Shown piece by piece: positions 55,286 through 64,000 of a stretch of 64,000 nt of DNA. The translations under genes and the position numbers were made by a program. Position 1 is the stretch's first letter. Each line of letters begins with the position of its first letter. The DNA lies in NCBI RefSeq assembly GCF_000685865.1, contig NZ_JMKS01000003.1, positions 496,001 to 560,000 of the forward strand. Direction: 5' to 3'. Source of the stretch: Exiguobacterium antarcticum DSM 14480. GTDB taxonomy: Bacteria > Bacillota > Bacilli > Exiguobacteriales > Exiguobacteriaceae. Below the pieces are notes generated by a model. The model saw nothing but the letters and a program-made list of their open reading frames with translations. It was not told where the DNA came from and searched no databases.

Positions 55286-56472
55286 AAGACTTTGCTTATC
55301 TGTATAGTCCGGCGGAAGCCGCATACTGTTTCTCCGACACGCATCCGTTTAATCCGATCCGACTTGAACTGACCTTGTCGTTACTTGAGTCGACCGGTGC
55401 CCTCGAGACGGTTGATTGTCTGGCACCACGACCAGCAACAGACGAGGAATTATTGCTGATTCATGATCCGGACTACATACAAGCGGTGAAACTCGCAGGA
55501 CACGGCGAACTTTCTCCGCTGAAAGCACAGATGTATGGTCTTGGGACGGAAGATACCCCGCTATTCGACAAGATGCATGAAAGTGCGGCGTTACTTGTCG
55601 GTGGAACGATTGAAGCGTGTGACCTTGTTTTATCCGGTCAGTATCGCCGGACTTTTCATATCGGCGGTGGTTTGCATCACGGTTTCCGTGGACGTGCTTC
55701 TGGATTTTGTATTTATAACGACACGGCCGTCGCAATGGCAGCGATGATCCAGAAATACGATTGCCGGATTTTATATGTCGATACCGACGCACATCATGGC
55801 GATGGGGTGCAGTGGGCCTTTTATAATCGATCTGATGTCATGACCGTTTCACTTCATGAAACGGGACGGTATCTGTTCCCCGGAACCGGTATGGTGACAG
55901 AGCGTGGAGCTGAGGAAGGCTATGGGTGGAGTTGGAACGTGCCATTTGATGCCTTCACGGAAGATGCTTCTTTTTTGCACGCTTACCGGACCGTTTTGTT
56001 CGAAGCATGCGAACTTTTTAAACCCGATCTCATCATCACGCAAAATGGAGCAGATGCACATGCCCTCGACCCGCTGACACATCTGTCCTTAACGATGGAG
56101 AGTTATGAACAGATTCCACAAATTGCCGTTGAAGCTGCCAATCGCTATACAGATGGACGGATTGTCGCCTTAGGTGGCGGTGGGTATGATTGGTACCGGG
56201 TTGTCCCCCGTGCCTGGAGTCAAGTCTTTGCTGCATTGACCAATCGCTCTCCCTTTTCTGGTCATCTTCCCGAACAATGGGTGACCCGCTGGCAATCCCA
56301 TAGTCCAGATGTTCCGACGACCTGGGCAGATCCGCCTTCTCTCTACCCGGTGATTCCCAGACGTCCCGAAATCGAAGAAAAAAACTGGGAGACCGTCAAG
56401 CGGTTGCTTTGGCCGTTTGTCGATGACACCAAAAAAGAACAGCTCTCCTTGCTGTCACCCTACTCTGAATGA
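55282..56472 (+). CDS. acuC: NAD-independent protein deacetylase AcuC
   Basis: A 396-residue class I histone-deacetylase-like zinc enzyme that removes the acetyl group placed by AcuA on AcsA. It has GGGLHHGFRGRASGFCIYND, split here as GGGLHHG and GFCIYND, the zinc ligands in DTDAHHGDGVQ, and the GGGGYDW motif near the end. ATG overlaps the acuB stop (ATGA). With acuA and acsA it forms a complete reversible acetylation control circuit. Confidence 0.96.
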   Translation: MKDFAYLYSPAEAAYCFSDTHPFNPIRLELTLSLLESTGALETVDCLAPRPATDEELLLIHDPDYIQAVKLAGHGELSPLKAQMYGLGTEDTPLFDKMHESAALLVGGTIEACDLVLSGQYRRTFHIGGGLHHGFRGRASGFCIYNDTAVAMAAMIQKYDCRILYVDTDAHHGDGVQWAFYNRSDVMTVSLHETGRYLFPGTGMVTERGAEEGYGWSWNVPFDAFTEDASFLHAYRTVLFEACELFKPDLIITQNGADAHALDPLTHLSLTMESYEQIPQIAVEAANRYTDGRIVALGGGGYDWYRVVPRAWSQVFAALTNRSPFSGHLPEQWVTRWQSHSPDVPTTWADPPSLYPVIPRRPEIEEKNWETVKRLLWPFVDDTKKEQLSLLSPYSE

Positions 56473-56585
56473 GTAAAAACGACTTGTTCTTTTCACAATT
56501 ACTTCGTGGGGACTTCACAAGTTCTTGCTATACTAAATAAGCTTTCATTATTTTACATAGTAAACGAACATTGGGGGGCGTAACG

Positions 56586-57344
56586 ATGAAGAAAAAGACG
56601 ATGGGCTTTATGGGGATGTTCTTCGCGACCGGACTTGTACTTGCCGGATGCGGGAGCGACAAACAAGCGATGGACCACAACGCGATGCAAGGTTCTGGGA
56701 AACCAGCAGTTGACGTCAAGGTCGACGTGCCTGCTAAAACAATGGAAGATCAACAAGTTGTTTTCCAAGCAACGGCACTTGAAAACAAAAAGGCCGTCAA
56801 CCTCGAAGACGTCACATTCGAAGTTTGGAAAGTCGATAAAAAAGAGGCAACGCATCAAAAATTTAAAGCTGCCTTAAAAAAGACGGGTATGTATCAAGCG
56901 GAAGCAAACCTTGCAGAAGGTGAATATGAAGGACTGTACCATATCAATGATAAAAAGGGACTTCATCATATGGACAAGATTTCATTCGTCGTCATGAATC
57001 ATTCGCACGAAGAAACCTCTAAGAAAAAAGCAGCTACCCATGAGCATCCAGCTGTCGGTGGATTATCCGTCCATTATATGGGTGCGACAAAAATGACGGC
57101 CGGAGCGATACTTCCCGTTTCCTTTCATGTCTTTCTAAACGGTGAACCTATCCAAGCTGCCGTTCAAATCGAAGTGATTGAACCCGGTGTCGAAAAGCAT
57201 ATGTACCTTCCCCTCACTCGAAAAGATGATCAATTTGTAGGCGAAGTTTCTTTAACACATCCAGGTACGGCAACAATCCGGCTTCACGTAGAAAACGATC
57301 AGTTGCATCATCATCAAGATCAACGCATTATCGTCAAAAAATAA
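56586..57344 (+). CDS. lipoprotein with YtkA/FixH-like domains
   Basis: A 252-residue exported lipoprotein. The signal ends in the lipobox LAGC with Cys22, the lipid-bearing residue. Two similar beta-rich modules follow (about 45-125 and 140-250), each resembling the YtkA-like domain, separated by a His-rich linker (HSHEETSKKKAATHEH). Such proteins are thought to help with copper or redox handling at the membrane, but this one is not characterised. I start at ATG 56586 behind GGGGGG. It stands alone between acuC and ccpA. Confidence 0.85.
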   Translation: MKKKTMGFMGMFFATGLVLAGCGSDKQAMDHNAMQGSGKPAVDVKVDVPAKTMEDQQVVFQATALENKKAVNLEDVTFEVWKVDKKEATHQKFKAALKKTGMYQAEANLAEGEYEGLYHINDKKGLHHMDKISFVVMNHSHEETSKKKAATHEHPAVGGLSVHYMGATKMTAGAILPVSFHVFLNGEPIQAAVQIEVIEPGVEKHMYLPLTRKDDQFVGEVSLTHPGTATIRLHVENDQLHHHQDQRIIVKK

Positions 57345-57347
57345 GAC

Positions 57348-57398
57348 CAAAAAAATCTGCTCTTTTTCAGTCGATCTGAAAAAGAGCAGATTTTTTAT
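57348..57398. terminator. bidirectional terminator lipoprotein gene / ccpA
   Basis: AAAAAATCTGCTCTTTTTCAG pairs perfectly with its complement over a 5-nt loop (57352-57397), with T runs on both strands. Confidence 0.9.
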
Positions 57399-57400
57399 TT

Positions 57401-58414
57401 TCATTGTGAACGGGTCGAATCTCGTTGTTCAATCCGATGCGGTAACGTCACATCGTTTGTTTCGATTTCTTCTTTGTTGAGGATTTTAGTCAACAAACGC
57501 ATCGAAACTGCACCGATATCATACATCGGCTGGACGACCGTCGTCAGCTTCGGACGAATCATCGTCGCAAGACGGGTATTATCGTGACCGATGACTTCGA
57601 AATCTTCAGGCACTTGATAACCGGCATCTTGGAGCGCATGAATGACACCTAATGCCATCTCATCTGTTCCAGCAAAGATCGCACGTGGACAATCTTCTCC
57701 GAGTTCAAGCAACTGGTTCATGGCTTTCATTCCCGAATCATACGTGTAGTTTCCGAGGACTACGTTCTGTTCGTCAAACGGTAAGTTCGCTTCTTCCAAG
57801 GCACTACGGTAACCTGCAAATTTCTTTTCTCCGTTAATTTGCTGTTCGAGTGGTCCTGTGATGAAACCGATCTGTTTATGTCCATGATCAATCAACGACT
57901 TCACGGCATCATGTGCAGCACTTTCATAATCGATGTTGACGGCAGGAAGGTCATAATCTTGATTTAACGTCGCAGCTAACACAATCGGAACAGGAGACGT
58001 CTTGAATTCCCGGACAAGGTCTTCATGTAAACGACCACCCATGAAGATGATCCCGTCGACCTGCTTCCCGAGTAAGGTATTTAACAAATGGATTTCTTTT
58101 TCCGGATTTTGATCCGAATTACATAAGATGATATTGTATTTGTACATCGTCGCGACATCTTCAATCCCCCGCGCTAAATCTGCAAAAAAGATATTCGAGA
58201 TATCCGGTACAATCACACCAACCGTCGTTGTTTTTTTACTGGCCAGTCCACGAGCGACAGCGTTCGGACGATAGCCGAGTTGATCGATCGCATCCTGGAC
58301 TTTCTTCCGCGTCGACGGTTTGACGTTCGGATTTCCATTCACTACACGTGAGACGGTCGCCATGGAGACGGCCGCTTCCCGAGCGACATCATAAATCGTT
58401 ATATTACTGTTCAA
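57401..58414 (-). CDS. ccpA: catabolite control protein A
   Basis: A 337-residue LacI-family regulator, the master of carbon catabolite control in Firmicutes. The DNA-binding domain begins [20 protein letters not shown] with the hinge helix [13 protein letters not shown]. The core has a sugar-binding-protein fold adapted for the HPr-Ser-P co-repressor. It sits downstream of aroA, as in B. subtilis. Likely targets in this window are gapB, citZ and acsA. Confidence 0.96.
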   Translation of the reverse strand: MNSNITIYDVAREAAVSMATVSRVVNGNPNVKPSTRKKVQDAIDQLGYRPNAVARGLASKKTTTVGVIVPDISNIFFADLARGIEDVATMYKYNIILCNSDQNPEKEIHLLNTLLGKQVDGIIFMGGRLHEDLVREFKTSPVPIVLAATLNQDYDLPAVNIDYESAAHDAVKSLIDHGHKQIGFITGPLEQQINGEKKFAGYRSALEEANLPFDEQNVVLGNYTYDSGMKAMNQLLELGEDCPRAIFAGTDEMALGVIHALQDAGYQVPEDFEVIGHDNTRLATMIRPKLTTVVQPMYDIGAVSMRLLTKILNKEEIETNDVTLPHRIEQRDSTRSQ

Positions 58415-58571
58415 AACAAATTCCTCCTTATTTTAGACAATCATTTCGTTTTCATTCTCATTTTCATTTTTAGGCAACACGAAAGGAAGACAGGAAAAGA
58501 TATCTTTCTTTTCCCATTCTTCCCTCATTGTAAAACGTTTTCATTCGCTATAGGTTACCCTTTTTAGAAAA

Positions 58572-59657
58572 TCATTGAACGTTTAGTGCCGGAAAAGTAG
58601 AAGTCAGATTCTCGATGAACGAATCAAACTCATTAAAATCTAGTTGTTGGTTCGCATCTGACAACGCCAGTGCCGGGAACGGATGGACTTCCACCATGAC
58701 GGCGTCGGCACCGATGGCGTATGCGGCTTTCGCAGTTGGAAGTAACAAGTCCTTCCGACCCGTCGAGTGTGTCACATCGACCATGACCGGTAAATGCGTC
58801 TCTTGTTTAAGAATAGGTACGGCAGAGATATCTAGCGTGTTACGTGTAGCACGTTCATACGTCCGAATCCCTCGTTCACACAAGATGACTTGCTCATTTC
58901 CGCTTGCCATGATGTATTCTGCTGCATACATGAATTCTTCTAATGTCGCAGACAAACCACGTTTCAAGAGAACCGGCTTGTCCGTCCGTCCCACTTCTTT
59001 CAGCAAATCAAAGTTCTGCATGTTACGGGCACCGACTTGAATGATGTCGACGTATGGTAAAGCCGATTCGACCGCACTTGGTGTCATGATTTCAGTTATG
59101 ACATGAAGACCGTGTGCATCCGCTGCTTTCTTCAACATCTTCAGTCCTTCTAATCCAAGTCCTTGGAAATCATATGGCGACGTCCGTGGTTTGTACGCAC
59201 CACCACGCATGAAACGGACACCATGCTTCGCCAGTTGCTCCGCCACCTCAAAGACCTGTTCCTCACTCTCGACTGCACATGGACCCGCAATCAATTGTTG
59301 TGAGCCGTCACCGATGACATCATCCCCAATTCGAATGATCGTATTCGTCGGCTTTTGTTTTCGTGACACTAACAATTTCCGTGTCCGGTCTTCTCCTTGT
59401 AACTCAAGAGAAGCTTTGAAGATTTCTTTAAATACATGCTGTAGGCGTCCTGTTTCGAATGGACCATGATTGCTCGCTGCGATTGATTCAAGCATTTGAC
59501 GTTCACGAACCGGATCATATCGATCGATTCCTTGGGCACGTTTAACCTTACCAATTTCAACTGCTATTTCTCCCCGCTTATTAATCAACGCTAATAGTTC
59601 TGCGTTTACTAAGTCGAGTTCATCACGTAAGCGTTTTAATTCTGCATGTTGATCCAT
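58572..59657 (-). CDS. aroA: bifunctional chorismate mutase / DAHP synthase
   Basis: A 361-residue enzyme. The N-terminal AroQ-type chorismate mutase (1-90) has [20 protein letters not shown]. The C-terminal DAHP synthase (100-361) has [36 protein letters not shown] and [16 protein letters not shown]. It makes the first compound of the shikimate pathway; the mutase part acts as feedback sensor for chorismate and prephenate in this family. Called aroA in Bacillus (aroG in other naming). Located before ccpA. Confidence 0.96.
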   Translation of the reverse strand: MDQHAELKRLRDELDLVNAELLALINKRGEIAVEIGKVKRAQGIDRYDPVRERQMLESIAASNHGPFETGRLQHVFKEIFKASLELQGEDRTRKLLVSRKQKPTNTIIRIGDDVIGDGSQQLIAGPCAVESEEQVFEVAEQLAKHGVRFMRGGAYKPRTSPYDFQGLGLEGLKMLKKAADAHGLHVITEIMTPSAVESALPYVDIIQVGARNMQNFDLLKEVGRTDKPVLLKRGLSATLEEFMYAAEYIMASGNEQVILCERGIRTYERATRNTLDISAVPILKQETHLPVMVDVTHSTGRKDLLLPTAKAAYAIGADAVMVEVHPFPALALSDANQQLDFNEFDSFIENLTSTFPALNVQ

Positions 59658-59702
59658 TGTCCTACCACTCCCTAATCAGCGTATAGCTCGTAATAGCAAC
59701 TA

Positions 59703-59731
59703 ATTATAGCGAACTCTTTTGCAATTGTACA
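59703..59731 (-). promoter_or_regulatory. promoter of aroA
   Basis: -10 TATAAT (59703-59708) with a -35 TGTACA (59726-59731) at 17 bp. Confidence 0.55.
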
Positions 59732-59737
59732 TAAGTA

Positions 59738-59773
59738 AAGCGTACTCACCGTTAAAAGTCAGTGAGTACGCTC
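59738..59773 (-). terminator. terminator of ytxGH
   Basis: On the minus strand GCGTACTCAC (59762-59771 side) and GTGAGTACGC form a 10-bp perfect stem followed by TTTACTT. Placed just after ytxH. Confidence 0.7.
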
Positions 59774-59782
59774 CACGAGTGC

Positions 59783-60352
59783 TTATTTTTTTGGTTGTTT
59801 TTCATGACTTAATTTTGCTTGGGGATCATTATCTTCATCTTCTGTGTCTTCTTCGTTTTCTTCCGATGCAAGATCCTCACGTAATTCAGAGAGTCCAGCC
59901 ACTGTTTCGGTATCAAGTTGTTCGGCAACCGATGCTCCGTCGACTTCATCTCCGATTTCACGTTCGATGTCCCGGACGAGTTGCTCGGCTTCAGCAAGGG
60001 CTGCGTCAATGCTGGATTGATCTTTTTCAAAACCAGCATATTGTGCCGCTTCTTGAACGGTTGGATTTTTCTTCGCTTTCTCAATCACCGGCGCTGCTTT
60101 ATCTTTTGCAAGCTGAATCCATTCACCGACAAGCGGTTCTGCTTTTTCACGAACGACTTGTGTCTGTTCGTTGAGGCGTTGACGTGCCGGTGCTGTACGC
60201 TCATCGAGCATACCGCGCATCTCACGGCCTGATTTCGGGCTCGATAACAAGGCCGCTGCTGCACCTAGTAATCCACCAACGATGATTCCGGCGAGGAACC
60301 CGCCACCTTTTGAACTATCTTGTGCTTGGTATGGGTGTTGTTTTGTCATCAT
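59783..60352 (-). CDS. ytxH: YtxH domain-containing protein
   Basis: A 189-residue protein. A glycine-rich membrane-like helix (GGGFLAGIIVGGLLGAAAALL, 15-35 in part) followed by SSPKSGREMRGML is the YtxH signature. The rest is helical and ends in a very acidic tail (DEDNDPQ region). In B. subtilis the ytxGHJ operon responds to general stress through sigma-B. Its start overlaps the ytxG stop by 4 bp. Confidence 0.9.
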   Translation of the reverse strand: MMTKQHPYQAQDSSKGGGFLAGIIVGGLLGAAAALLSSPKSGREMRGMLDERTAPARQRLNEQTQVVREKAEPLVGEWIQLAKDKAAPVIEKAKKNPTVQEAAQYAGFEKDQSSIDAALAEAEQLVRDIEREIGDEVDGASVAEQLDTETVAGLSELREDLASEENEEDTEDEDNDPQAKLSHEKQPKK

Positions 60353-60918
60353 GTACGATCTCCCTTCAACTCATCTGGAATACTTTCGACATCCGGCACA
60401 GAAACGACTTCTGGTGTCACCGGTGTTTCTGATTTTTTACGGAAACGGCGACGTGGTTTCTTTTCGACTGTCGTTGTTGCAGTTGTCGAAGAAGAGACCT
60501 CCTGACCCGGTTCTGGTTTGTTTTTCTTAAAGAGTTCAACGGCAACTGAACCCCATCGAACGGCTTGAGCGATTTGTTCTTTATTCGTATCGGCAGCACC
60601 TGCGACCGTATCCGATACAGTCCGAACCGAATCCGTCACTTTGTTGAGTGATGTCCCTAACTCTTCGATTGAGTTGGCGACTGGTGCAAGCAATTCCGTT
60701 TTTTCTTCAATCGTATCGACGAGACGATTCGTTTTATGTAACAACGCTGTCGTCTCCATCATGATGCCGTCTAACTGACGTTCAAGTCCTGCTGTCGTGT
60801 CTGCTACGTTGTTGAGTGTCTTGCTCGCTGCACTTAAGACGCGGGCGAGGAAGATGACAAGTACTACGAAAGCAATCGCAGCTACTAATCCGGCGATTCC
60901 GCCTAATGTAATTTCCAT
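60349..60918 (-). CDS. ytxG: DUF948 family protein (YtxG)
   Basis: A 189-residue protein with one N-terminal membrane helix (GIAGLVAAIAFVVLVIFLAR) followed by a helical coiled-coil-like DUF948 region (about 25-115) and a K/R-rich tail. Function unknown; linked to general stress in Bacillus. I start at ATG 60918 (MEITLGG), 8 bp after GGAGG; the frame extends to 60933. A sigma-B-like promoter lies upstream. Confidence 0.9.
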   Translation of the reverse strand: MEITLGGIAGLVAAIAFVVLVIFLARVLSAASKTLNNVADTTAGLERQLDGIMMETTALLHKTNRLVDTIEEKTELLAPVANSIEELGTSLNKVTDSVRTVSDTVAGAADTNKEQIAQAVRWGSVAVELFKKNKPEPGQEVSSSTTATTTVEKKPRRRFRKKSETPVTPEVVSVPDVESIPDELKGDRT

Positions 60919-61001
60919 GGTTCGTGCCTCCAATTTCTTTTGCTAGTGTCTTGTTGGTAGTTCGACGTAGAAGCAATGGTTCCTGCTACTCCAAATGGTT
61001 T

Positions 61002-61027
61002 ATTTCCGTTACAATGATAAATGAAAC
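61002..61027 (-). promoter_or_regulatory. sigma-B-like promoter of ytxGH
   Basis: GTTTCA (61022-61027), 14-bp spacer, GGAAAT (61002-61007); compare sigma-B GTTTAA-N14-GGGTAT. Spacing fits; both hexamers are imperfect. Confidence 0.4.
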
Positions 61028-61057
61028 CTACATACATCATTTGAGGAGGAACTTTTC

Positions 61058-62170
61058 ATGCGTGATCCACGTCTAACACAACTCGCAACGAATCTCATCA
61101 ACTATTCAGTTGCGCTTGCTCCTGGTGAAAAAGTCTTGATTGAAAATTTCGGAATTGAACGTGAACTCGTTGAAGCTCTTGTCGACGCAACCTATGAAGC
61201 CGGTGGCCTTCCATTCGTTCTCTTGAAGGATAACCGCATTTTACGAAAACTCTATCGCCATGCATCAGAAGAACAACTTCAATTAATGGCTGATGTCGAA
61301 CGAAAGCAAATGCAAGCGATGGACGCCTATATCGGTTTACGTGCAGGCGACAACATCAATGAACTATCTGACGTCCCGTCCGATAAAATGAAGCTCTACG
61401 GCAAGACGTTAGGTAAGATGCATACAGAAGACCGTGTGAAAGGCACCAAATGGGTTGTCTTACGCTTCCCGACGACTTCCATGGCACAACTTGCGAATCA
61501 GTCGACAGAAGCCTTTGAAGATTTTTACTTCGACGTCTGTACGCTTGATTACGCCAAGATGGGTGAAGCCATGACGCCACTCGTCGATCTAATGAATCGA
61601 ACGGATCGCGTCCGTCTTGTTGGACCGGGAACCGATTTAGCATTTTCAATCAAGGACATTCCCGCCATTAAATGCGCCGGTAATGCCAACATTCCAGATG
61701 GTGAAGTGTTCACGGCACCCGTCAAAGACTCCATCAATGGTACGATTTCCTATAACACACCTTCTCCGTATCAAGGATTTACGTTTGAAAACGTGAAGTT
61801 GACGTTCAAAGACGGTAAAATCGTGGAAGCGACGGCAAATGATACAGAACGTATCAATCAAGTATTCGACACAGATGCTGGAGCCCGTTTCGTCGGTGAA
61901 TTCGCGATTGGCGTGAATCCGTTCATCCAACATCCGATGAAGGATATCTTATTCGACGAAAAAATTGATGGAAGCTTCCACTTCACACCAGGTCAAGCCT
62001 ACGCAGAAGCCTACAACGGAAATGACTCTTCCGTCCACTGGGATCTAGTCAATATCCAACGTCCTGATTACGGTGGCGGTGAAATCTGGTTTGACGATGT
62101 ATTGATTCGAAAAGATGGTCGGTTCGTGCTTCCGGAACTCGATGTCTTGAATCCTGAAAACTTGAAATAA
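61058..62170 (+). CDS. ampS: M29 family aminopeptidase (AmpS type)
   Basis: A 370-residue thermophilic-type metallo-aminopeptidase. It starts RDPRLTQLATNLINYSVALAPGEKVLIENFG and has the metal ligands in the C-terminal half: GEFAIGVNPF (Glu), HWDLVNIQR (His, Asp) and EIWFDDVLI (Asp). Likely cytoplasmic peptide turnover. GAGGAGG precedes ATG. It lies between divergent ytxG and convergent dps. Confidence 0.93.
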   Translation: MRDPRLTQLATNLINYSVALAPGEKVLIENFGIERELVEALVDATYEAGGLPFVLLKDNRILRKLYRHASEEQLQLMADVERKQMQAMDAYIGLRAGDNINELSDVPSDKMKLYGKTLGKMHTEDRVKGTKWVVLRFPTTSMAQLANQSTEAFEDFYFDVCTLDYAKMGEAMTPLVDLMNRTDRVRLVGPGTDLAFSIKDIPAIKCAGNANIPDGEVFTAPVKDSINGTISYNTPSPYQGFTFENVKLTFKDGKIVEATANDTERINQVFDTDAGARFVGEFAIGVNPFIQHPMKDILFDEKIDGSFHFTPGQAYAEAYNGNDSSVHWDLVNIQRPDYGGGEIWFDDVLIRKDGRFVLPELDVLNPENLK

Positions 62171-62173
62171 GTC

Positions 62174-62221
62174 AAAAACGGATGGCACATTCCTTATAGG
62201 ATGCAGCCATCCGTTTTTTCA
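62174..62221. terminator. bidirectional terminator ampS / dps
   Basis: AACGGATGGC and GCCATCCGTT flank an 18-bp loop, itself containing TCCTTATAGGA; T run on the plus strand and TTTTTG on the minus. Confidence 0.82.
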
Positions 62222-62662
62222 TTATTTTTTTAACGTCGCCCGCAACATCCAAATCTGTTTCTCGATTTCTTTAGCTTGCGCTAACAAATCGTCTTCGACC
62301 GTTACATCCTGCGATTCAAGATGTTCGATTGCATCTAACATCTCTTTCCGGACCTGTTGGAAATCACTGATGACCGATTCAACCATCTCGTCCGCTGATA
62401 AACCTGATTTTGCCTCTTCAAGCGTCGTTTGTTCCAGATATTCTTTTAGTGTCGCAGAAGGCATTCCGTTGTTCATTAACAGACGTTCTGCTACGACGTC
62501 ATATTGTTCAGATACCCACGTATACAATTCTTCAAGTTTTACATGTAACGTCAAAAAGTCAGGACCTTTGATGTACCAGTGATAGTTATGGAGTTTTACG
62601 AACAGGACACCATAGTTCGCCACCTGTTGGTTTAAAGCAGTTTTAGCATGATTACTAATCAT
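62222..62662 (-). CDS. dps: Dps family DNA-protecting ferritin
   Basis: A 146-residue mini-ferritin that oxidises and stores iron as a dodecamer and protects DNA from peroxide. The inter-subunit ferroxidase ligands are visible: His28 (LHNYHWY), His40, Asp55 and Glu59 (SEQYDVVAERLL). It has overlapping sigma-B-like and sigma-A-like promoters. A GAGAGGAG site precedes the ATG. Confidence 0.95.
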   Translation of the reverse strand: MISNHAKTALNQQVANYGVLFVKLHNYHWYIKGPDFLTLHVKLEELYTWVSEQYDVVAERLLMNNGMPSATLKEYLEQTTLEEAKSGLSADEMVESVISDFQQVRKEMLDAIEHLESQDVTVEDDLLAQAKEIEKQIWMLRATLKK

Positions 62663-62697
62663 CGTAGATTTCTCCTCTCGTAAAAACTATGTTTTGT

Positions 62698-62735
62698 TCT
62701 ATATCATCTTTATCCTTAAATAACAAAACTTAAAC
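62698..62735 (-). promoter_or_regulatory. overlapping sigma-B-like and sigma-A promoters of dps
   Basis: Sigma-B-like GTTTAA (62730-62735)-N14-GGATAA (62710-62715). Sigma-A-like TTGTTA (62721-62726)-N17-TATAGA (62698-62703). Confidence 0.55.
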
Positions 62736-62792
62736 ATGATTTCATGAGAGAATCTTCCGATGTCCGATTTAAGTGGAACCGACCTTCTAGAC

Positions 62793-63308
62793 TCACTGTG
62801 GACGCTTCAATCCTTTGAGCATGTATCCACCTTTAAAATCGACCGAGTCAAATGCCACCAGAAAAGCCTTTGGTTCATATTCTTCGACCAGGTTGCGTAA
62901 GAGCTTCATTCGTGTCCGAGCAGCCAGCACATCCAAGCGATAACGAATCCCGTCCCGCCCTTGTCCTTGGTAGTGGGTAACACCAAATCCATTGTCCCGG
63001 ATGACTTGAATCAACTCAGCCGGGAAATCCTGTGTATGGACTTGAATCATATTGTATCCGATGGCAAGCTTCCGCTCGACGAATCCTCCAATGAGAATGC
63101 CAAGTCCAAACCCAAGCGCATAGACAATCATTCCGACTGTCGTCAAATCGCGGAATACGATTCCAAGCGCAAAGATATAAATCAACGTTTCAACTGTCCC
63201 CAAGACACCTGCGATGACAGTTCTTCCTTTGACGAGCATGATGGTACGTAATGTCAAGACAGGTACATAAATCAGCTGTAATAATAAGATCAATAAGATT
63301 TGGCCCAT
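62793..63308 (-). CDS. DUF2179 / UPF0316 membrane protein
   Basis: A 171-residue protein with three N-terminal membrane helices (ILLILLLQLIYVPVLTL, a second near 40-58 and a third near 65-83) and a C-terminal cytoplasmic DUF2179 domain with GFGVTHYQGQGRDG. It resembles B. subtilis YebE. Function unknown; DUF2179 domains elsewhere can bind nucleotides. I start at ATG 63308 after GAAAGGAACGACG; the frame to 63395 has no family match. Confidence 0.88.
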   Translation of the reverse strand: MGQILLILLLQLIYVPVLTLRTIMLVKGRTVIAGVLGTVETLIYIFALGIVFRDLTTVGMIVYALGFGLGILIGGFVERKLAIGYNMIQVHTQDFPAELIQVIRDNGFGVTHYQGQGRDGIRYRLDVLAARTRMKLLRNLVEEYEPKAFLVAFDSVDFKGGYMLKGLKRPQ

Positions 63309-63429
63309 GACGTCGTTCCTTTCTAAATAACATATCCTCACTATTCCAAAAATCAATTCAAGATGCAATGAAAAGTTAACGACTTTCCGAGTCAATAACT
63401 CCTCCTTTTTTTACTGGTTCACGAAACAG

Positions 63430-63475
63430 ACAAAAAAAGACACCGACAAATTTCCGTCAGTGTCCGATTTGTATT
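63430..63475 (-). terminator. terminator of murC
   Basis: On the minus strand GGACACTGACGG / CCGTCGGTGTC with an AAATTTGT-type loop is followed by TTTTTTTGTC. Confidence 0.8.
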
Positions 63476-63482
63476 TTTATAT

Positions 63483-64000
63483 TCACTTCGTATCTTCATA
63501 CTGCTGTTGATACGTTTGAATGTCCCCTGCTCCCATGAAGAGCAATACGGCATTTTCATGTTTACTTAACAGTGATACGTTGTCCCGTGTCAAAATTTCC
63601 GACCCCGGTACTTTTTCTTGCAGATCCTCTACACGAACTTGTCCTTCTTGTTCACGTGCTGATCCAAAGATCTCGCACAGATACGTCGCATCTGCTTCAC
63701 GTAACGATGTCGCAAAATCATCCATGAATGATTTCAAGCGAGTGTACGTGTGCGGTTGGAAAATTGCCACGACTTCACGATCCGGATATTTTTTCCGTGC
63801 CGATTCAATCGTTGCACTGATCTCTTTTGGATGGTGCGCATAATCATCAACTAGAATCTGTGAACCAAAACTTGATTCACTGAAACGGCGTTTAACGCCA
63901 CCAAACGAAGACAGACGTGTTGCAACGTCCTCTTTGCTTAATCCTTCATACTGGCAGATTGCAATGACAGACAATGCATTTAAGACATGATGCTGTCCAA
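63483..64000 (-). CDS. murC: UDP-N-acetylmuramate--L-alanine ligase, C-terminal part
   Basis: The C-terminal ~172 residues of MurC; the 5' end lies beyond the right edge (the frame is still open at 64000, [16 protein letters not shown]). The enzyme adds L-Ala to UDP-MurNAc in peptidoglycan synthesis. The Mur ligase C-terminal domain has [18 protein letters not shown], with [12 protein letters not shown] and [10 protein letters not shown]. In B. subtilis murC also lies next to ytxG. Transcribed towards the left and ended by its own terminator. Confidence 0.96.
   Translation of the reverse strand, partial: GQHHVLNALSVIAICQYEGLSKEDVATRLSSFGGVKRRFSESSFGSQILVDDYAHHPKEISATIESARKKYPDREVVAIFQPHTYTRLKSFMDDFATSLREADATYLCEIFGSAREQEGQVRVEDLQEKVPGSEILTRDNVSLLSKHENAVLLFMGAGDIQTYQQQYEDTK

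Noticed and set aside
58531-58545. TGAAAACGTTTTACA between aroA and ccpA as a ccpA autoregulatory cre
   Set aside because: The halves are offset by one base from the consensus; too weak to list as a site.

Overview
The window reads as chromosomal DNA of a low-to-moderate GC Gram-positive of the order Bacillales. The most likely source is Exiguobacterium; this is inferred from gene order, protein style and signals, not from a search. Gene order follows the Bacillus subtilis thrS-to-murC segment: thrS, dnaI, dnaB, nrdR, speD, gapB, coaE, mutM, polA, phoR, phoP, mdh, icd, citZ, ytwI, pyk, pfkA, accA, accD, dnaE, nrnA, ytpI, ytoI, ytkK, ackA, ytxK, tpx, nadK2, ezrA, ytsP, rpsD, tyrS, acsA, acuABC, ccpA, aroA, ytxH, ytxG, murC. 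Regulatory signals are typical of Firmicutes: two T-box leaders, cre-like CcpA sites, a BirA box, strong GGAGG-type ribosome binding sites and U-tailed terminators.

Layout. 1-2850: the start of a secreted beta-helix protein and thrS behind a T-box. 2882-6738: DNA replication (dnaI, dnaB), nrdR with a small unknown partner, and speD behind a structured leader. 6850-12111: gapB with a cre site over its promoter, then coaE, mutM and polA. 12300-14750: phoPR. 14974-15399: a yuiD-like gene. 15490-22470: central carbon metabolism (mdh, icd, citZ, a DUF441 membrane protein, pyk, pfkA). 22609-28199: accA, accD, a FadR-type GntR regulator with a likely operator, and dnaE. 28353-34659: nrnA, ytpI, ytoI, a Xaa-Pro peptidase, an SDR, a universal stress protein and a 3D-domain secreted protein.

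34990-36340 is a tnpB-only IS605-type element lodged between ackA and what looks like ackA's own terminator. 36339-44245: ackA, ytxK, tpx, NAD kinase, an amidohydrolase, ezrA and ytsP. 44246-47713: rpsD with its leader, bioY with a BirA box, and a complete IS3-family element (45889-47547). That IS sits in the loop of a 17-bp inverted repeat, itself within a region bounded by a second inverted repeat. 47714-52015: tyrS (T-box) and a class A penicillin-binding protein with a 45-bp tandem repeat in its tail. 52159-59657: acetate utilisation (acsA, acuABC), a YtkA-like lipoprotein, ccpA and aroA. 59783-64000: ytxH, ytxG, an M29 aminopeptidase, dps, a DUF2179 membrane protein and the 3' part of murC.

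Working together: glycolysis, gluconeogenesis, TCA and acetate genes (pfkA, pyk, gapB, citZ, icd, mdh, ackA, acsA, acuABC) lie around their likely common regulator ccpA, and cre-like sites occur at gapB, citZ and acsA. Most of the window is ordinary core genome. The less ordinary parts are the nested IS region, the displaced ackA terminator, the speD leader, the accDA regulator and operator, a cysteine-free DnaI, and the repeat tail of the PBP.
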